Shown here one piece after another: positions 27,404-36,721 of a stretch of 64,000 nt of DNA; positions within the stretch are counted from its first letter, which is position 1; the number at the start of each line of letters is the position of its first letter. The notes under the pieces are model-generated. The model had not been told where the DNA came from and ran no database searches. It worked only from the letters and a program-made list of their open reading frames with translations. The stretch lies in NCBI RefSeq assembly GCF_014692875.1, contig NZ_CP061171.1, positions 1,302,001 through 1,366,000 on the forward strand. The letters run 5' to 3'. The translations under genes were made by a program, and so were the position numbers. The stretch comes from Pedobacter riviphilus (lineage in GTDB: Bacteria; Bacteroidota; Bacteroidia; Sphingobacteriales; Sphingobacteriaceae).

Positions 27404-27435
27404 AAAAAAGGGCGTAAGGTTTAACCTCACGCCCT
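27404..27435 (-). terminator. Terminator of glnN
   Basis: On the minus strand GGGCGTGAGGTT pairs with the CTTACGCCC arm, followed by six U. It lies 27 bases past the glnN stop. Confidence 0.85.
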
Positions 27436-27461
27436 ATACCTTAAACCTTACGGCTTAAAAT

Positions 27462-29636
27462 CTATTTCATGAATAATAATTCTCTGAATTTTGGTAAAGG
27501 CCAAACGCTGTCGTCAACAATTTGCTCTAATTTATCAGCGTGGTAGCGGATGGTATCGAAGTAAGATTTAACTTTCTCATCGTAGGCAATCGCTTTTTCG
27601 CGGGTATCTTCGATTTTGTTGGTTAATTTACGTTCTTCTAACATCGCATCGATATTGGTTTTCACAATTTCTAAATGCTCTGATAATTTTTTCACGATAT
27701 CAAGAGAAACTTTGCTGTCTACACCGATTGCTTTTAATCCTTGTACGTTTTCGATCAAAGCGTTTTGGTAAGCAATTGCAGCTGGGATAATGGCGGTGTT
27801 AGCCACTTCGCCCATTACGCGTGCTTCGATCTGTAATTTTTTATAGAAGTTTTCTAACATGATTTCATGACGGGCATGAATTTCACGTGGGCTGTAAATA
27901 CCTGTTGTTGCAAATAACTCAGCTGATTTTTCAGTTAAGTAAGCATCTAAAGCTTTTGGTGTAGTTTTGATGTTTGATAAACCGCGTGCAGCAGCTTCAT
28001 CTTCCCACTCCTGGCTATAACCATTACCTTCGAAACGGATATTTTTAGATTCCTTGATGTATTTTTTGATCACGGTTAATAAAGCAATGTCTTTTTTATC
28101 ACCTTTTTTGATCAATTTATCCACTTCAGTTTTAAATTTAACCAATTGCTCGGCCATGATCGCATTTAAGATCGTCATTGGAGCAGAAGAGTTTGCTGAA
28201 GATCCAACAGCTCTAAGCTCAAATTTGTTACCTGTAAATGCGAAAGGAGAAGTACGGTTACGGTCGGTATTATCTAATAAAATCTGAGGGATTTTAGGGA
28301 TACCTAACCAAAGTGCGTTATCTTCTTTGATTTTTTTGCTGATACGTGAGTGCTCAATCTCATCTAATACATCATTCAATTGAGAACCTAAGAAGATAGA
28401 GATAATTGCTGGTGGCGCTTCGTTAGCACCTAAACGGTGATCGTTGCTTACTGATGCAATACTTGCACGTAATAAATCGGCATGCTCGCTAACTGCTTTA
28501 ATGGTATTTACAAAGAAAGCAAGGAACATTAAGTTATTTTTAGGTGTTTTACCTGGTGCCAATAAGTTTTTACCGGTATCGGTAATTAGCGACCAGTTGT
28601 TGTGTTTACCTGATCCGTTGATACCTGCATATGGTTTTTCGTGTAATAAAACACGGAAGTGGTGACGGCGGGCAACTTTCTCCATCAAATCCATCAACAA
28701 TTGGTTGTGATCGATAGCTAAGTTGATTTCTTCATAAATTGGTGCACACTCAAATTGAGAAGGGGCAACCTCATTGTGACGCGTTTTTAATGGAATACCT
28801 AATTTTAAGGCTTCGTTTTCGAAATCTACCATGTAGCTGAATACGCGTTCAGGGATAGAACCGAAATAATGATCTTCTAATTGTTGGCCTTTAGCAGACA
28901 TGTGTCCGAATAAAGCACGGCCTGTTAACAATAAATCGGGACGAGCATTGAACAATGACTCATCAACCAAGAAATATTCTTGTTCGATACCTAAAGAAGC
29001 ATTTACTTTAGTAATGCTTTTATCGAAATACTGGCAAACATCAACAGCAGCTTTATCAAGCGCAGCTAATGCTTTTAATAAAGGTGCTTTATAATCCAAG
29101 GCTTCTCCGGTATATGATACGAATACTGTAGGGATACATAGTGTTTTACCTGCTTTGCTTTCCATGATGAAAGCTGGAGAAGAAGGATCCCAAGCAGTAT
29201 AACCACGAGCTTCGAAAGTATTACGGATACCACCGTTAGGGAAACTAGAAGCATCTGGCTCTTGTTGAACTAATGCGCTACCTGCAAATTTTTCGATAGC
29301 ACCATCGCCGCTTGGCTCAAAAAACGAATCATGTTTTTCAGCAGTTGTGCCAGTTAATGGCTGGAACCAGTGCGTGTAGTGCGTTGCGCCAGCGCTCATT
29401 GCCCAAGCTTTCATAGCTGTAGCAATTTGGTTAGCATCGTCAGAATTGATTAACTCACCCTGGTTGATAGATGAAATTAATTTTTCATACACGTCCTTAG
29501 ATAAGAAATCTCTCATTTTTTTCTTATCAAATACATTCGAGCCGTAAAAATCAGAAATTTTCGCTGAAGGAGATTTAACTTCAGGTGAAATTCTGTTTTG
29601 AGCCTCTTTTAATGCGATGGTTCTTAAGCTTTTCAT
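27462..29636 (-). CDS. glnN: Glutamine synthetase, type III
   Basis: This enzyme makes glutamine from glutamate, ammonia and ATP in the cytoplasm. I place the start at the ATG at 29636 (725 residues, the usual type III length); the frame runs 41 codons further upstream, but that part is AT-rich and crosses a TATTTTTG -7 box. Motifs include FEARGYTAWDPSSPAF near residue 155, SLGIEQEYFLVDE near 215, KTRHNEVAPSQFECAPI near 295, and LLHEKPYAGINGSGKHNNWS near 335, which holds ATP and glutamate ligands. A long C-terminal helical part is typical of type III. Type III enzymes are characteristic of Bacteroidota. Confidence 0.96.
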   Translation of the reverse strand: MKSLRTIALKEAQNRISPEVKSPSAKISDFYGSNVFDKKKMRDFLSKDVYEKLISSINQGELINSDDANQIATAMKAWAMSAGATHYTHWFQPLTGTTAEKHDSFFEPSGDGAIEKFAGSALVQQEPDASSFPNGGIRNTFEARGYTAWDPSSPAFIMESKAGKTLCIPTVFVSYTGEALDYKAPLLKALAALDKAAVDVCQYFDKSITKVNASLGIEQEYFLVDESLFNARPDLLLTGRALFGHMSAKGQQLEDHYFGSIPERVFSYMVDFENEALKLGIPLKTRHNEVAPSQFECAPIYEEINLAIDHNQLLMDLMEKVARRHHFRVLLHEKPYAGINGSGKHNNWSLITDTGKNLLAPGKTPKNNLMFLAFFVNTIKAVSEHADLLRASIASVSNDHRLGANEAPPAIISIFLGSQLNDVLDEIEHSRISKKIKEDNALWLGIPKIPQILLDNTDRNRTSPFAFTGNKFELRAVGSSANSSAPMTILNAIMAEQLVKFKTEVDKLIKKGDKKDIALLTVIKKYIKESKNIRFEGNGYSQEWEDEAAARGLSNIKTTPKALDAYLTEKSAELFATTGIYSPREIHARHEIMLENFYKKLQIEARVMGEVANTAIIPAAIAYQNALIENVQGLKAIGVDSKVSLDIVKKLSEHLEIVKTNIDAMLEERKLTNKIEDTREKAIAYDEKVKSYFDTIRYHADKLEQIVDDSVWPLPKFRELLFMK

Positions 29637-29656
29637 TAATTTGTTATGTTTTTTGT

Positions 29657-29664
29657 CAAAAATA
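29657..29664 (-). promoter_or_regulatory. Candidate -7 box (TATTTTTG) for glnN
   Basis: The minus strand reads TATTTTTG 20 bases before the chosen glnN start, which supports the shorter protein. Confidence 0.4.
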
Positions 29665-29838
29665 GTATATTTTATTAATTTCAGTAAAAGAATCGTATTA
29701 TTTTTATCAATTTTATTGAAAATGAAATAAAAAAATGTTTTTCGGATGAAAAATTTCATTTTTTGTAAAGAAAATAGATTTTTCGAATGTTTTATGGAAT
29801 TGAGGATTTAGCTGCATCATGCTATAAAAATAAAAGCT

Positions 29839-30687
29839 ATGTTCAACTCCTCAATTAACGTATACAAAACCGAGTGGCTCGATCTTGTATTTGCAAACCG
29901 CAACAAAAACTATGGCGCTTATGATTTAAGATCGAAATCTTCATCGATTATGACGAGAGCGCTTTTCGTATCTGGAAGCCTTTTTGTACTCTTGTGTTTC
30001 TCTCCCTTAATCTATGCAAAGCTCTTTCCTAAGGAAATTATCGTAGAGACTCCGCCAAAGGTTGTCAATTTAACTGATGTGATCCATCAGATGAAACCAA
30101 AAACTCCCGAACCAGAGAAAAAAGTGGAGCCTGCAAAAGCTGATCCGGTAAAGGTTAAAACAGTAGCAATTCCATCACAAGTGGTGGTGGTTAATAAAAT
30201 AGAGCTTCCTCCTCCTCCAACAGTTGATGATATAAAATTGGCAGTGATCAGTACCAAGACACAGGATGGGGTAGTGGCTCCCGCCGCAGTAGTAACCGAC
30301 AATAAAGGTAAAGGTAGTGGTGATGGCTCAGGAACAGCTAAAGAAGGTACAGGAACACCCGAAGATAAAGAGATTTATTTAGGTGCTGATGAATACCCTG
30401 AATTTAACGGTGGTGCCAAAGCCTGGTCTAAATATATGGAACGTAATTTAAGGTATCCATCAAGAGCACAGGAAGAAGGTGCCGGAGGTAAGGTATATGT
30501 AAGTTTTGTGGTAGAGAAAGATGGCTCGATTACCGATGTAACTGTAGTTAAAGGGATTGGGTTTGGTTGTGATGAAGAAGCGATTAAAGTGATTAAAAAA
30601 TCACCACTGTGGAAACCAGGGAAAAATAAAGGGGTTCCGGTGCGTGTAAGGTATAATATGGCAATTAACTTTCAGATTTCTAATTAA
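29839..30687 (+). CDS. tonB: Energy transducer TonB
   Basis: TonB passes the energy of the ExbB-ExbD proton channel to outer membrane receptors such as the SusC and Oar-like proteins here. The 282-residue protein has a cytoplasmic N-terminus, one membrane segment at about residues 35-60 (ALFVSGSLFVLLCFSPLIY), a periplasmic Pro/Lys/Glu-rich linker (MKPKTPEPEKK, ELPPPPT), a Gly-rich stretch near 155, and a C-terminal TonB domain from about 190 (FNGGAKAWSKYM, VYVSFVVEKDGSI, PGKNKGVPVRVRYNM). No exbB or exbD lie next to it. The N-terminal EWLDLVFANRNKNYGAYDLR is typical of Bacteroidota TonB. It precedes a small gene by 10 bases. Confidence 0.93.
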   Translation: MFNSSINVYKTEWLDLVFANRNKNYGAYDLRSKSSSIMTRALFVSGSLFVLLCFSPLIYAKLFPKEIIVETPPKVVNLTDVIHQMKPKTPEPEKKVEPAKADPVKVKTVAIPSQVVVVNKIELPPPPTVDDIKLAVISTKTQDGVVAPAAVVTDNKGKGSGDGSGTAKEGTGTPEDKEIYLGADEYPEFNGGAKAWSKYMERNLRYPSRAQEEGAGGKVYVSFVVEKDGSITDVTVVKGIGFGCDEEAIKVIKKSPLWKPGKNKGVPVRVRYNMAINFQISN

Positions 30688-30697
30688 GCCGCTCCGT

Positions 30698-31048
30698 ATG
30701 AAAAAGCCCGTTTTAATATTGATATTTATTTGCTTCGCAACACTTCATTTAAGTGCTAAAGTTGTAAGGCATGTAGATACTGCAAAAATATATAGCGTTA
30801 AACTGGCGAATACCGATTTGAAAAATGGAAAGATTAAATTTCTAATCCGTGGTGGTATAGTAGCTACATATATTAAAGGACAGGAACTATTTGAAAAGAA
30901 ATATGGTGTAGATTATTATGATTTTGGATGTGTAATGCCTTCAGGCTTTTCTATTGAGGATTATAATAAAGTTGTGGCTTCTTTTATGGACAGGAAATAT
31001 GGAAAGGTTTGGCGCAAAGAAGTAAGGAAGGATATTCGGGGGATTTAG
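30698..31048 (+). CDS. Small exported protein of unknown function, in operon with tonB
   Basis: A 116-residue protein with a clear signal peptide (MKKPVLILIFICFATLHLSA), so it is exported, probably to the periplasm. The mature part contains LKNGKIKFLIRGGIVATYI, KKYGVDYYDFGC and a basic C-terminus. It starts 10 bases after the tonB stop, so the two should be co-transcribed. I do not recognise a family. The linkage suggests, without proof, a role at the cell envelope connected with TonB. Confidence 0.65.
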   Translation: MKKPVLILIFICFATLHLSAKVVRHVDTAKIYSVKLANTDLKNGKIKFLIRGGIVATYIKGQELFEKKYGVDYYDFGCVMPSGFSIEDYNKVVASFMDRKYGKVWRKEVRKDIRGI

Positions 31049-31179
31049 CGGAGATAAATTCGTCACCCTGAACCCGTTTCAGGGTCTATCAAGGAAAGAT
31101 GCTGAATCAAGTTTAGCACGACGACTAAATAAATTTTCTATTAATGCGCTCTCAGAAAAATGTGAGGTTGGGTAAATTG

Positions 31180-31214
31180 AAACGGTTTAGGCGAAAGCTT
31201 AGACCGTTTTTTTT
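31180..31214 (+). terminator. Terminator of the tonB operon
   Basis: AAACGGTTTAGGC pairs with GCTTAGACCGTTT (two G-U pairs) around GAAA, followed by a run of T. Confidence 0.8.
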
Positions 31215-31219
31215 GTTTC

Positions 31220-31560
31220 CGCGATTTTATTATTGCTTTTTTTTGGAAAGCAAGGACAGCACCTTTTTGTAATTGTAGTCCCGCCCTTTATTTCAAATCC
31301 TCGCCCTCGTGCCTCGGGCTGCGGGTTTTTCACTTCGGTCGGGTTTAGGTGGCAAGGCCGGTAGCAGCTATTAAAGATTTAATCCGGGTGTAGAAAACAG
31401 ACCTTATATAGAAGAACAAACCTTTGTTCAATAAACCTGACAGAGCGGTTAGCCCACAGTGAAGCGCAGCGGAACGAGGAAATAAGCGATGGCGGGAGTA
31501 CAGCAGCGATGAAAAGCAGGACGCTCATTTCATCATGAAGAAATCATTTAGAATAATACA
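31220..31560. repeat. Diverged dispersed repeat between tonB operon and purL
   Basis: No gene is seen. The segment contains TTGGAAAGCAAGGACAGC, GGGTTTAGGTGGC, ATAAACCTGA and GAAAAGCAGGAC in the same general order as in the 348-bp units and the 6.65-kb repeat, so it appears to be an older member of that family. Confidence 0.45.
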
Positions 31561-31603
31561 AGAAAACCGTTATTTCGACTGAAGCTTATCGGTTTTTGTA
31601 AAC

Positions 31604-31642
31604 AAAAAATGGATGATGGTTTTTTATTCCATCATCCATTTT
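31604..31642 (-). terminator. Terminator of purL
   Basis: AAAATGGATGATGG pairs with CCATCATCCATTTT; the A run at 31604-31609 gives a U run on the minus strand. Confidence 0.8.
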
Positions 31643-31660
31643 ACATCTTCTATCAATTGA

Positions 31661-34600
31661 TTATCCTTGTTGTTCAATCCATTTTCTGGCATTTACAAAA
31701 GCTTCCATCCATGGCGAAACTTCATCTTTGCGGCCTTGCGGGTAATTTGCCCAGTGCCATTGGAACAATGAACGCTCAATGTGCGGCATCATGACCAGGT
31801 GGCGACCACTTTCATCGCATAACATTGCGGTGTTGTAATCTGAACCATTCGGACTAGCGGGATAAGTTTCGTAAGCATATTTGGCTACGATTTTATATTG
31901 ATCTTCTGCATATGGTAGTGAGAATCTGCCTTCGCCATGTGATACCCAAACGCCTAAAGTGCTTCCTGCCAATGTAGATAACATAACCGAATTATTTTCC
32001 TGTAAGGTTAAAGAAGTGAAAATACTTTCGTGTTTGCCACTTTTGTTATGCAACATTTTAGGTTTATCGGCGTGGTCTTTATTAATTAAGCCCAGCTCAA
32101 CAAATAACTGACAGCCATTACAGATACCTACAGATAAAGTATCGGGACGGGCAAAGAATTTTTCTAAAGCAATTCTCGCTTTTTCGTTGTATAAAAATGC
32201 ACCTGCCCAGCCTTTAGCCGATCCAAGAACATCAGAGTTAGAGAAGCCACCTACTGCACCAATAAACTGAATATCTTCTAAAGTTTCTCTTCCGGTGATT
32301 AAATCGGTCATGTGTACATCTTTCACGTCAAAACCTGCTAAATACATGGCATTGGCCAATTCGCGCTCTGAGTTACTTCCTTTTTCGCGGATAATAGCTG
32401 CTTTTGGACGTGGTTTGCTGGCATCGATTATCGGTTTCTTACCATCAAATTGCGTTGGGAAAGTATAATTTAAAACCTGGTTTTTATAATTGTCGTAACG
32501 CTCTTTAGCTAAGCCATTACCAGTTTGTTTGCTATCTAATAAATATGAAGTTTTGAACCAAACATCGCGTAAATGATCAATATCAAAACTGAAGCTGTCT
32601 GCACCATTTTTAACTTCCAATTTAGCTGATGTATTTACTTCGCCAATTTTGTGGAAAGCAACACCTGCCTGTGCGAAAGTTTCTTCAACCGAAGCATCAG
32701 CCTGGAAAACGATACCAATGTTCTCTGCAAATAATACTTTAATGCTATCGGTTTCTGCCAGTGAAGATAAATCGATCGATGCACCTAAATTGCGATCGGC
32801 AAAACACATTTCCAATAGGGTAGTAATTAAACCTCCGCTACCAATATCGTGACCGGCCTGTATTTTATCAGCCTTAATTAATTGCTGTAGTGTATTGAAA
32901 GCTGTTTTAAATTGATCAGCTTGTTTTACATCGGGGTTTCAGTGCCGATTTTGTTTAAAATCTGGGCAAAAGATGAACCACCTAATTTATAAGTATCATT
33001 TGAAAGATTGATGTAATAAACCGATCCACCATTTTTTTGTAGCACCGGTTCAACCACTTTGGTAATGTCGCTACAATTTGCTCCGGCAGAAATAATTACA
33101 GTACCAGGTGCAATTACATCACCGTTTTTGTATTTCTGTTTCATTGATAAGGAATCTTTTCCGGTTGGAATATTGATTCCTAAATCGATGGCAAAATCAG
33201 AACAGGCCTTTACTGCGGCATATAAACGGGCATCTTCACCTTCGTTTTTACAGGCCCACATCCAGTTGGCAGAAAGTGAAACACTTTTTAAACCATCTTT
33301 TAAAGGGGCCCAAACAATGTTCGATAATGATTCGGCAATGGCATTGCGGCTACCAGCTGCCGGATCGATCAAAGCCGAAAGTGGCGCATGACCAACCGAA
33401 GTGGCAATACCTTCTTTACCCTGAAAGTCTAAAGCCATTACACCACAGTTGTTTAGCGGCAATTGTAATGGTCCTGCACATTGCTGTTTGGCTACACGGC
33501 CACCCACACAACGATCTACTTTATTGGTTAACCAATCTTTAGCTGCAACCGCTTCTAATTGAAGCACCTGTTCTAAATAGGTGTTTAATTCAGTTTTATT
33601 ATATTCAACAGCTTTGTATTTACGATCAATGGTTTGATCGTCCATTACAATTTTTGGAGAACTTCCGAACATGGCAGCCAACTCTAAATCCATTGGTTTT
33701 AAGCCTGTTGTTGCCGATTTAAAGGTAAAACGGTGATCGCCGGTTACTTTACCTACGGTATACATTGGTGAACGTTCGCGGTCGGCTATTTTTTGTAGGG
33801 TTTCGATATGGTCGTTACCGATTACCAATCCCATTCTTTCCTGCGATTCGTTACCGATAATTTCCTTAGCCGAAAGGGTAGGGTCGCCAACTGGCAATTT
33901 ATCAAGGTCTATTAATCCACCGGTTTCTTCAACCAGTTCTGATAAACAGTTTAAGTGGCCGCCCGCACCATGATCGTGGATCGAAATAATTGGATTATGA
34001 TCGCTTTCTACCAAACCACGTACTGCGTTTGCGGCACGTTTTTGCATCTCAGGGTTCGACCGCTGGATGGCATTTAATTCAATACCGCTTCCGTGCTCGC
34101 CAGTATCTGCAGATGAAACTGCTGCACCACCCATCCCGATTCTATAATTTTCTCCACCTAAGATCACGATATTATCGCCTTCTTTGGGTTTAAGTTTTTG
34201 TGCCTGGCTGGCTTTGCCGTAACCAATACCGCCGGCAAGCATAATTACCTTATCAAAACCCAGTGTACGGTTATCTTCTTCGTGTTCGAAAGTTAAAACC
34301 GAACCTGTAATTAGCGGCTGACCGAATTTATTTCCAAAATCGGTAGCACCATTTGATGCTTTGATCAGGATATCCATTGGTGTTTGGTACAACCATTGTC
34401 TTTCTTCAACACCTTTTTCCCATGGGCGGTTATCTTCCAAACGAGAAAGTGCAGTCATATAAACTGCAGTTCCTGCCAAAGGCAAAGAGCCTTGTCCGCC
34501 TGCCAAACGGTCTCTGATTTCGCCTCCAGAACCTGTTGCAGCACCGTTAAAAGGCTCTACAGTAGTAGGGAAATTGTGTGTTTCTGCTTTTAGGGAGATG

Positions 34601-35322
34601 ACAGATTCGAAATCGCTTGTGGTATAATAGTCAGGCTCATCGGCACGTTTAGGTGCAAATTGCTGTACTTTAGGGCCTTTAATAAAAGCTACGTTATCTT
34701 TATAAGCAGAAACAATATCATTTGGGTTTTCTTCTGATGTTTTGCGAATCAACTTAAATAAAGAAGTAGACTGCTCTACGCCATCGATTACAAATTTGCC
34801 ATTAAAAATTTTATGGCGGCAGTGTTCCGAATTTACCTGAGAGAAACCAAAAACTTCAGAATCGGTTAATGGTCTTTCTAGTTTTTGTGCTAACGTATTT
34901 AAATATTCAACTTCCTCATCACTTAAAGAAAGTCCTTCCTGTTTATTATAGGCTGCAATATCGGTGATTTCTAAAATCGGCTCAGGTTTGATGTTGATGG
35001 TATAAACCTCTTGATCGAGCTTGTTGTATTTTTGAGAAAGCATCGGATCGTAATCAGCAAAACTTTCGTCAACCTGCTTAAATTCTTCAATTCTGATGAT
35101 TCCCTGCATGTCCATGTTTTGGGTAATCTCTACTGCATTGGTACTCCATGGAGTAATCATTGCTGCCCGTGGCCCAACGAAAAAGCCTGCTAAAGCTGTT
35201 TCTTGCGAGATTTTGGCGCCGCCAAATAACCATTCGAGTTTAGTAATATCAGTGGTAGAAAGCGTTTTGTCTGTTTGTAAAACAAAAATCGCCTGCGATT
35301 GACTAAGGAAGAAATGAATCAT
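31661..35322 (-). pseudogene. purL: Phosphoribosylformylglycinamidine synthase, single-chain form, interrupted by a frameshift
   Basis: PurL makes FGAM from FGAR, glutamine and ATP in purine synthesis. The large single-chain form has an N-terminal domain, two AIR-synthetase-like halves and a C-terminal glutamine amidotransferase. The upstream frame (from ATG 35322) covers the first two-thirds, with SLKAETHNFPTTVEPFNGAATGSGG and SIHDHGAGGHLNCLSELVE. It stops at 32926. The second frame continues the same protein: bases 32932-32816 in that frame read DVKQADQFK ... HDIGSGGL, joining MEMCFADRNLG. Its amidotransferase domain shows VGICNGCQLF (nucleophile Cys) and a C-terminal HIERSLFQWHW. One added C in the run at 32933-32936 restores one chain of about 1220 residues. 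Either an assembly error or a true mutation. Confidence 0.92.
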
Positions 35323-35340
35323 GCTTTTTTTTTGAAGTTG

Positions 35341-35348
35341 CAAAAATA
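35341..35348 (-). promoter_or_regulatory. Candidate -7 box (TATTTTTG) for purL
   Basis: The minus strand reads TATTTTTG 18 bases before the ATG at 35322, which supports that start over the upstream ATG at 35343. Confidence 0.4.
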
Positions 35349-35551
35349 GCGTTTTTATATCAAAAAACTGGTGTACTATGGTGATTGAATGAGAGAATTT
35401 TGAAGATAAAATGATTAAAGGTGAATTATTGAATGATGGAGTTTTGGGTGGGTGGTACCTTAATGAAAAGATTTTGATTAACTGATGGGTATATTTTGCA
35501 ACTTTGCTGGTAATTCAATCATACACTCATTAATTCAATCAATCGTTATTT

Positions 35552-35932
35552 ATGCTACGTATCCATCATATTGCCATTATTTGTGCTGATTACGAGAAAT
35601 CGAAAGATTTTTATGTGAATAAGCTGGGTTTTACTGTTTTGGCAGAGGTTTATCGGGCTGAAAGGAAATCGTATAAGTTAGATCTTGCCGTAAATGGTGT
35701 ATACCAGATCGAGCTGTTTTCTTTTGAAAATCCTCCTGCGAGGCCATCGCGGCCAGAGGCGCAGGGTTTACGCCACCTCGCCTTTGAGGTAGCGGATATT
35801 GAAAAGGAAATTTCACGGTTAAATGATCGGGGAATTGTTACCGAACCAATTCGTATTGATGAATTTACGGGTAAGCGTTTTACTTTTTTTGCTGATCCGG
35901 ATGGTTTGCCTTTAGAATTGTACGAAATTTAG
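35552..35932 (+). CDS. VOC family protein, glyoxalase-like (GloA2/YaeR type)
   Basis: A 126-residue single-domain protein of the vicinal oxygen chelate fold. It begins RIHHIAIICADYEKSKDFYV and holds candidate metal ligands His5, Glu54 region (YQIELFSF), His in GLRHLAFEVAD near 95, and Glu near the end (LPLELYEI). It is the size of YaeR/GloA2-type proteins, which bind a divalent metal, but the substrate of this subgroup is not settled. It ends one base before the methyltransferase gene, so the two form an operon. Confidence 0.85.
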   Translation: MLRIHHIAIICADYEKSKDFYVNKLGFTVLAEVYRAERKSYKLDLAVNGVYQIELFSFENPPARPSRPEAQGLRHLAFEVADIEKEISRLNDRGIVTEPIRIDEFTGKRFTFFADPDGLPLELYEI

Positions 35933-35933
35933 G

Positions 35934-36635
35934 ATGAGTATTTTCAAGTTCAAACAGTTTGAAGTTGACCAAAGAGGCTGCGCCATGAGGATTAACACCG
36001 ATGGCGTATTGCTTGGTGCAACAGTTAAGCATGCTTCGCCTACAGCTATATTGGATATTGGAACAGGTACCGGTGTGATTGCCCTGATGTTGGCACAGCG
36101 TTTTCCTGAAGCAAACATACATGCTGTAGAAATCGACCAGCAAGCTGCGGAAACCGCTGAAAAAAACTTTCAATTTTCAGCTTTCAGTGAGCGGTTAACC
36201 ATTAAGCACACATCAATTGAACAATATGAGTATGCTCAGCAATTCGATTTGATTGTCTCTAACCCACCTTTTTTTGTGAACGATTTAAAAAGTGAGGAAC
36301 TTAGAAAAGGAATAGCCCGGCATGCAAATGCAGGCTTTTTTGGCATGCTCATTAAAAAATCGAGTGGGTTATTGGCAGATGAAGGTATGATTTGGCTGAT
36401 CCTTCCAGTAAAACAAGCCGATGAGGTTATTGGTATTGCTGCACATTATAATTTATCGCTCGCGGAGCGGATCCATATCCATTCTGATCAAAGCAAACCA
36501 ACCTTTAGACAGATGATCTGTTTGAAAAAAGGTGAAGCGGTTTTGAAGGAAAATCATTTTTATATTTATGAATCTTTAAAACAGCATACGCAGGAATATA
36601 AGCTTTTGCTCAGAGATTTTTTTATGGCTTACTAA
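35934..36635 (+). CDS. trmN6: tRNA1(Val) (adenine37-N6)-methyltransferase
   Basis: This SAM-dependent enzyme methylates A37 of tRNA1-Val. The 233-residue length fits YfiC/TrmN6. Motifs: FKFKQFEVDQRGCAMRINTDGVLLG at the N-terminus (typical of the family), the SAM loop LDIGTGTGVIALMLAQR near residue 40, the acidic VEIDQQAAE near 65, and the catalytic NPPFF at about 109, which marks N6-adenine methylation. It starts one base after the VOC gene stop. Confidence 0.88.
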   Translation: MSIFKFKQFEVDQRGCAMRINTDGVLLGATVKHASPTAILDIGTGTGVIALMLAQRFPEANIHAVEIDQQAAETAEKNFQFSAFSERLTIKHTSIEQYEYAQQFDLIVSNPPFFVNDLKSEELRKGIARHANAGFFGMLIKKSSGLLADEGMIWLILPVKQADEVIGIAAHYNLSLAERIHIHSDQSKPTFRQMICLKKGEAVLKENHFYIYESLKQHTQEYKLLLRDFFMAY

Positions 36636-36721
36636 GAAAATAGTTGAATTTAATCATTTTCTGATGTAATCCTCATGATCATTTGTAATTTAGGCGTATA
36701 AATTATCTCACCTAAATTAAA

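Noticed and set aside
27146..27430. Minus-strand frame containing RHPELVSGS
   Set aside because: That peptide is the translation of the common CGTCATCCTGAACTTGTTTCAGG repeat; the rest comes from the tandem array.
29637..29759. Upstream extension of glnN
   Set aside because: The extra residues are AT-driven, lie across a -7 box and exceed the usual type III length.
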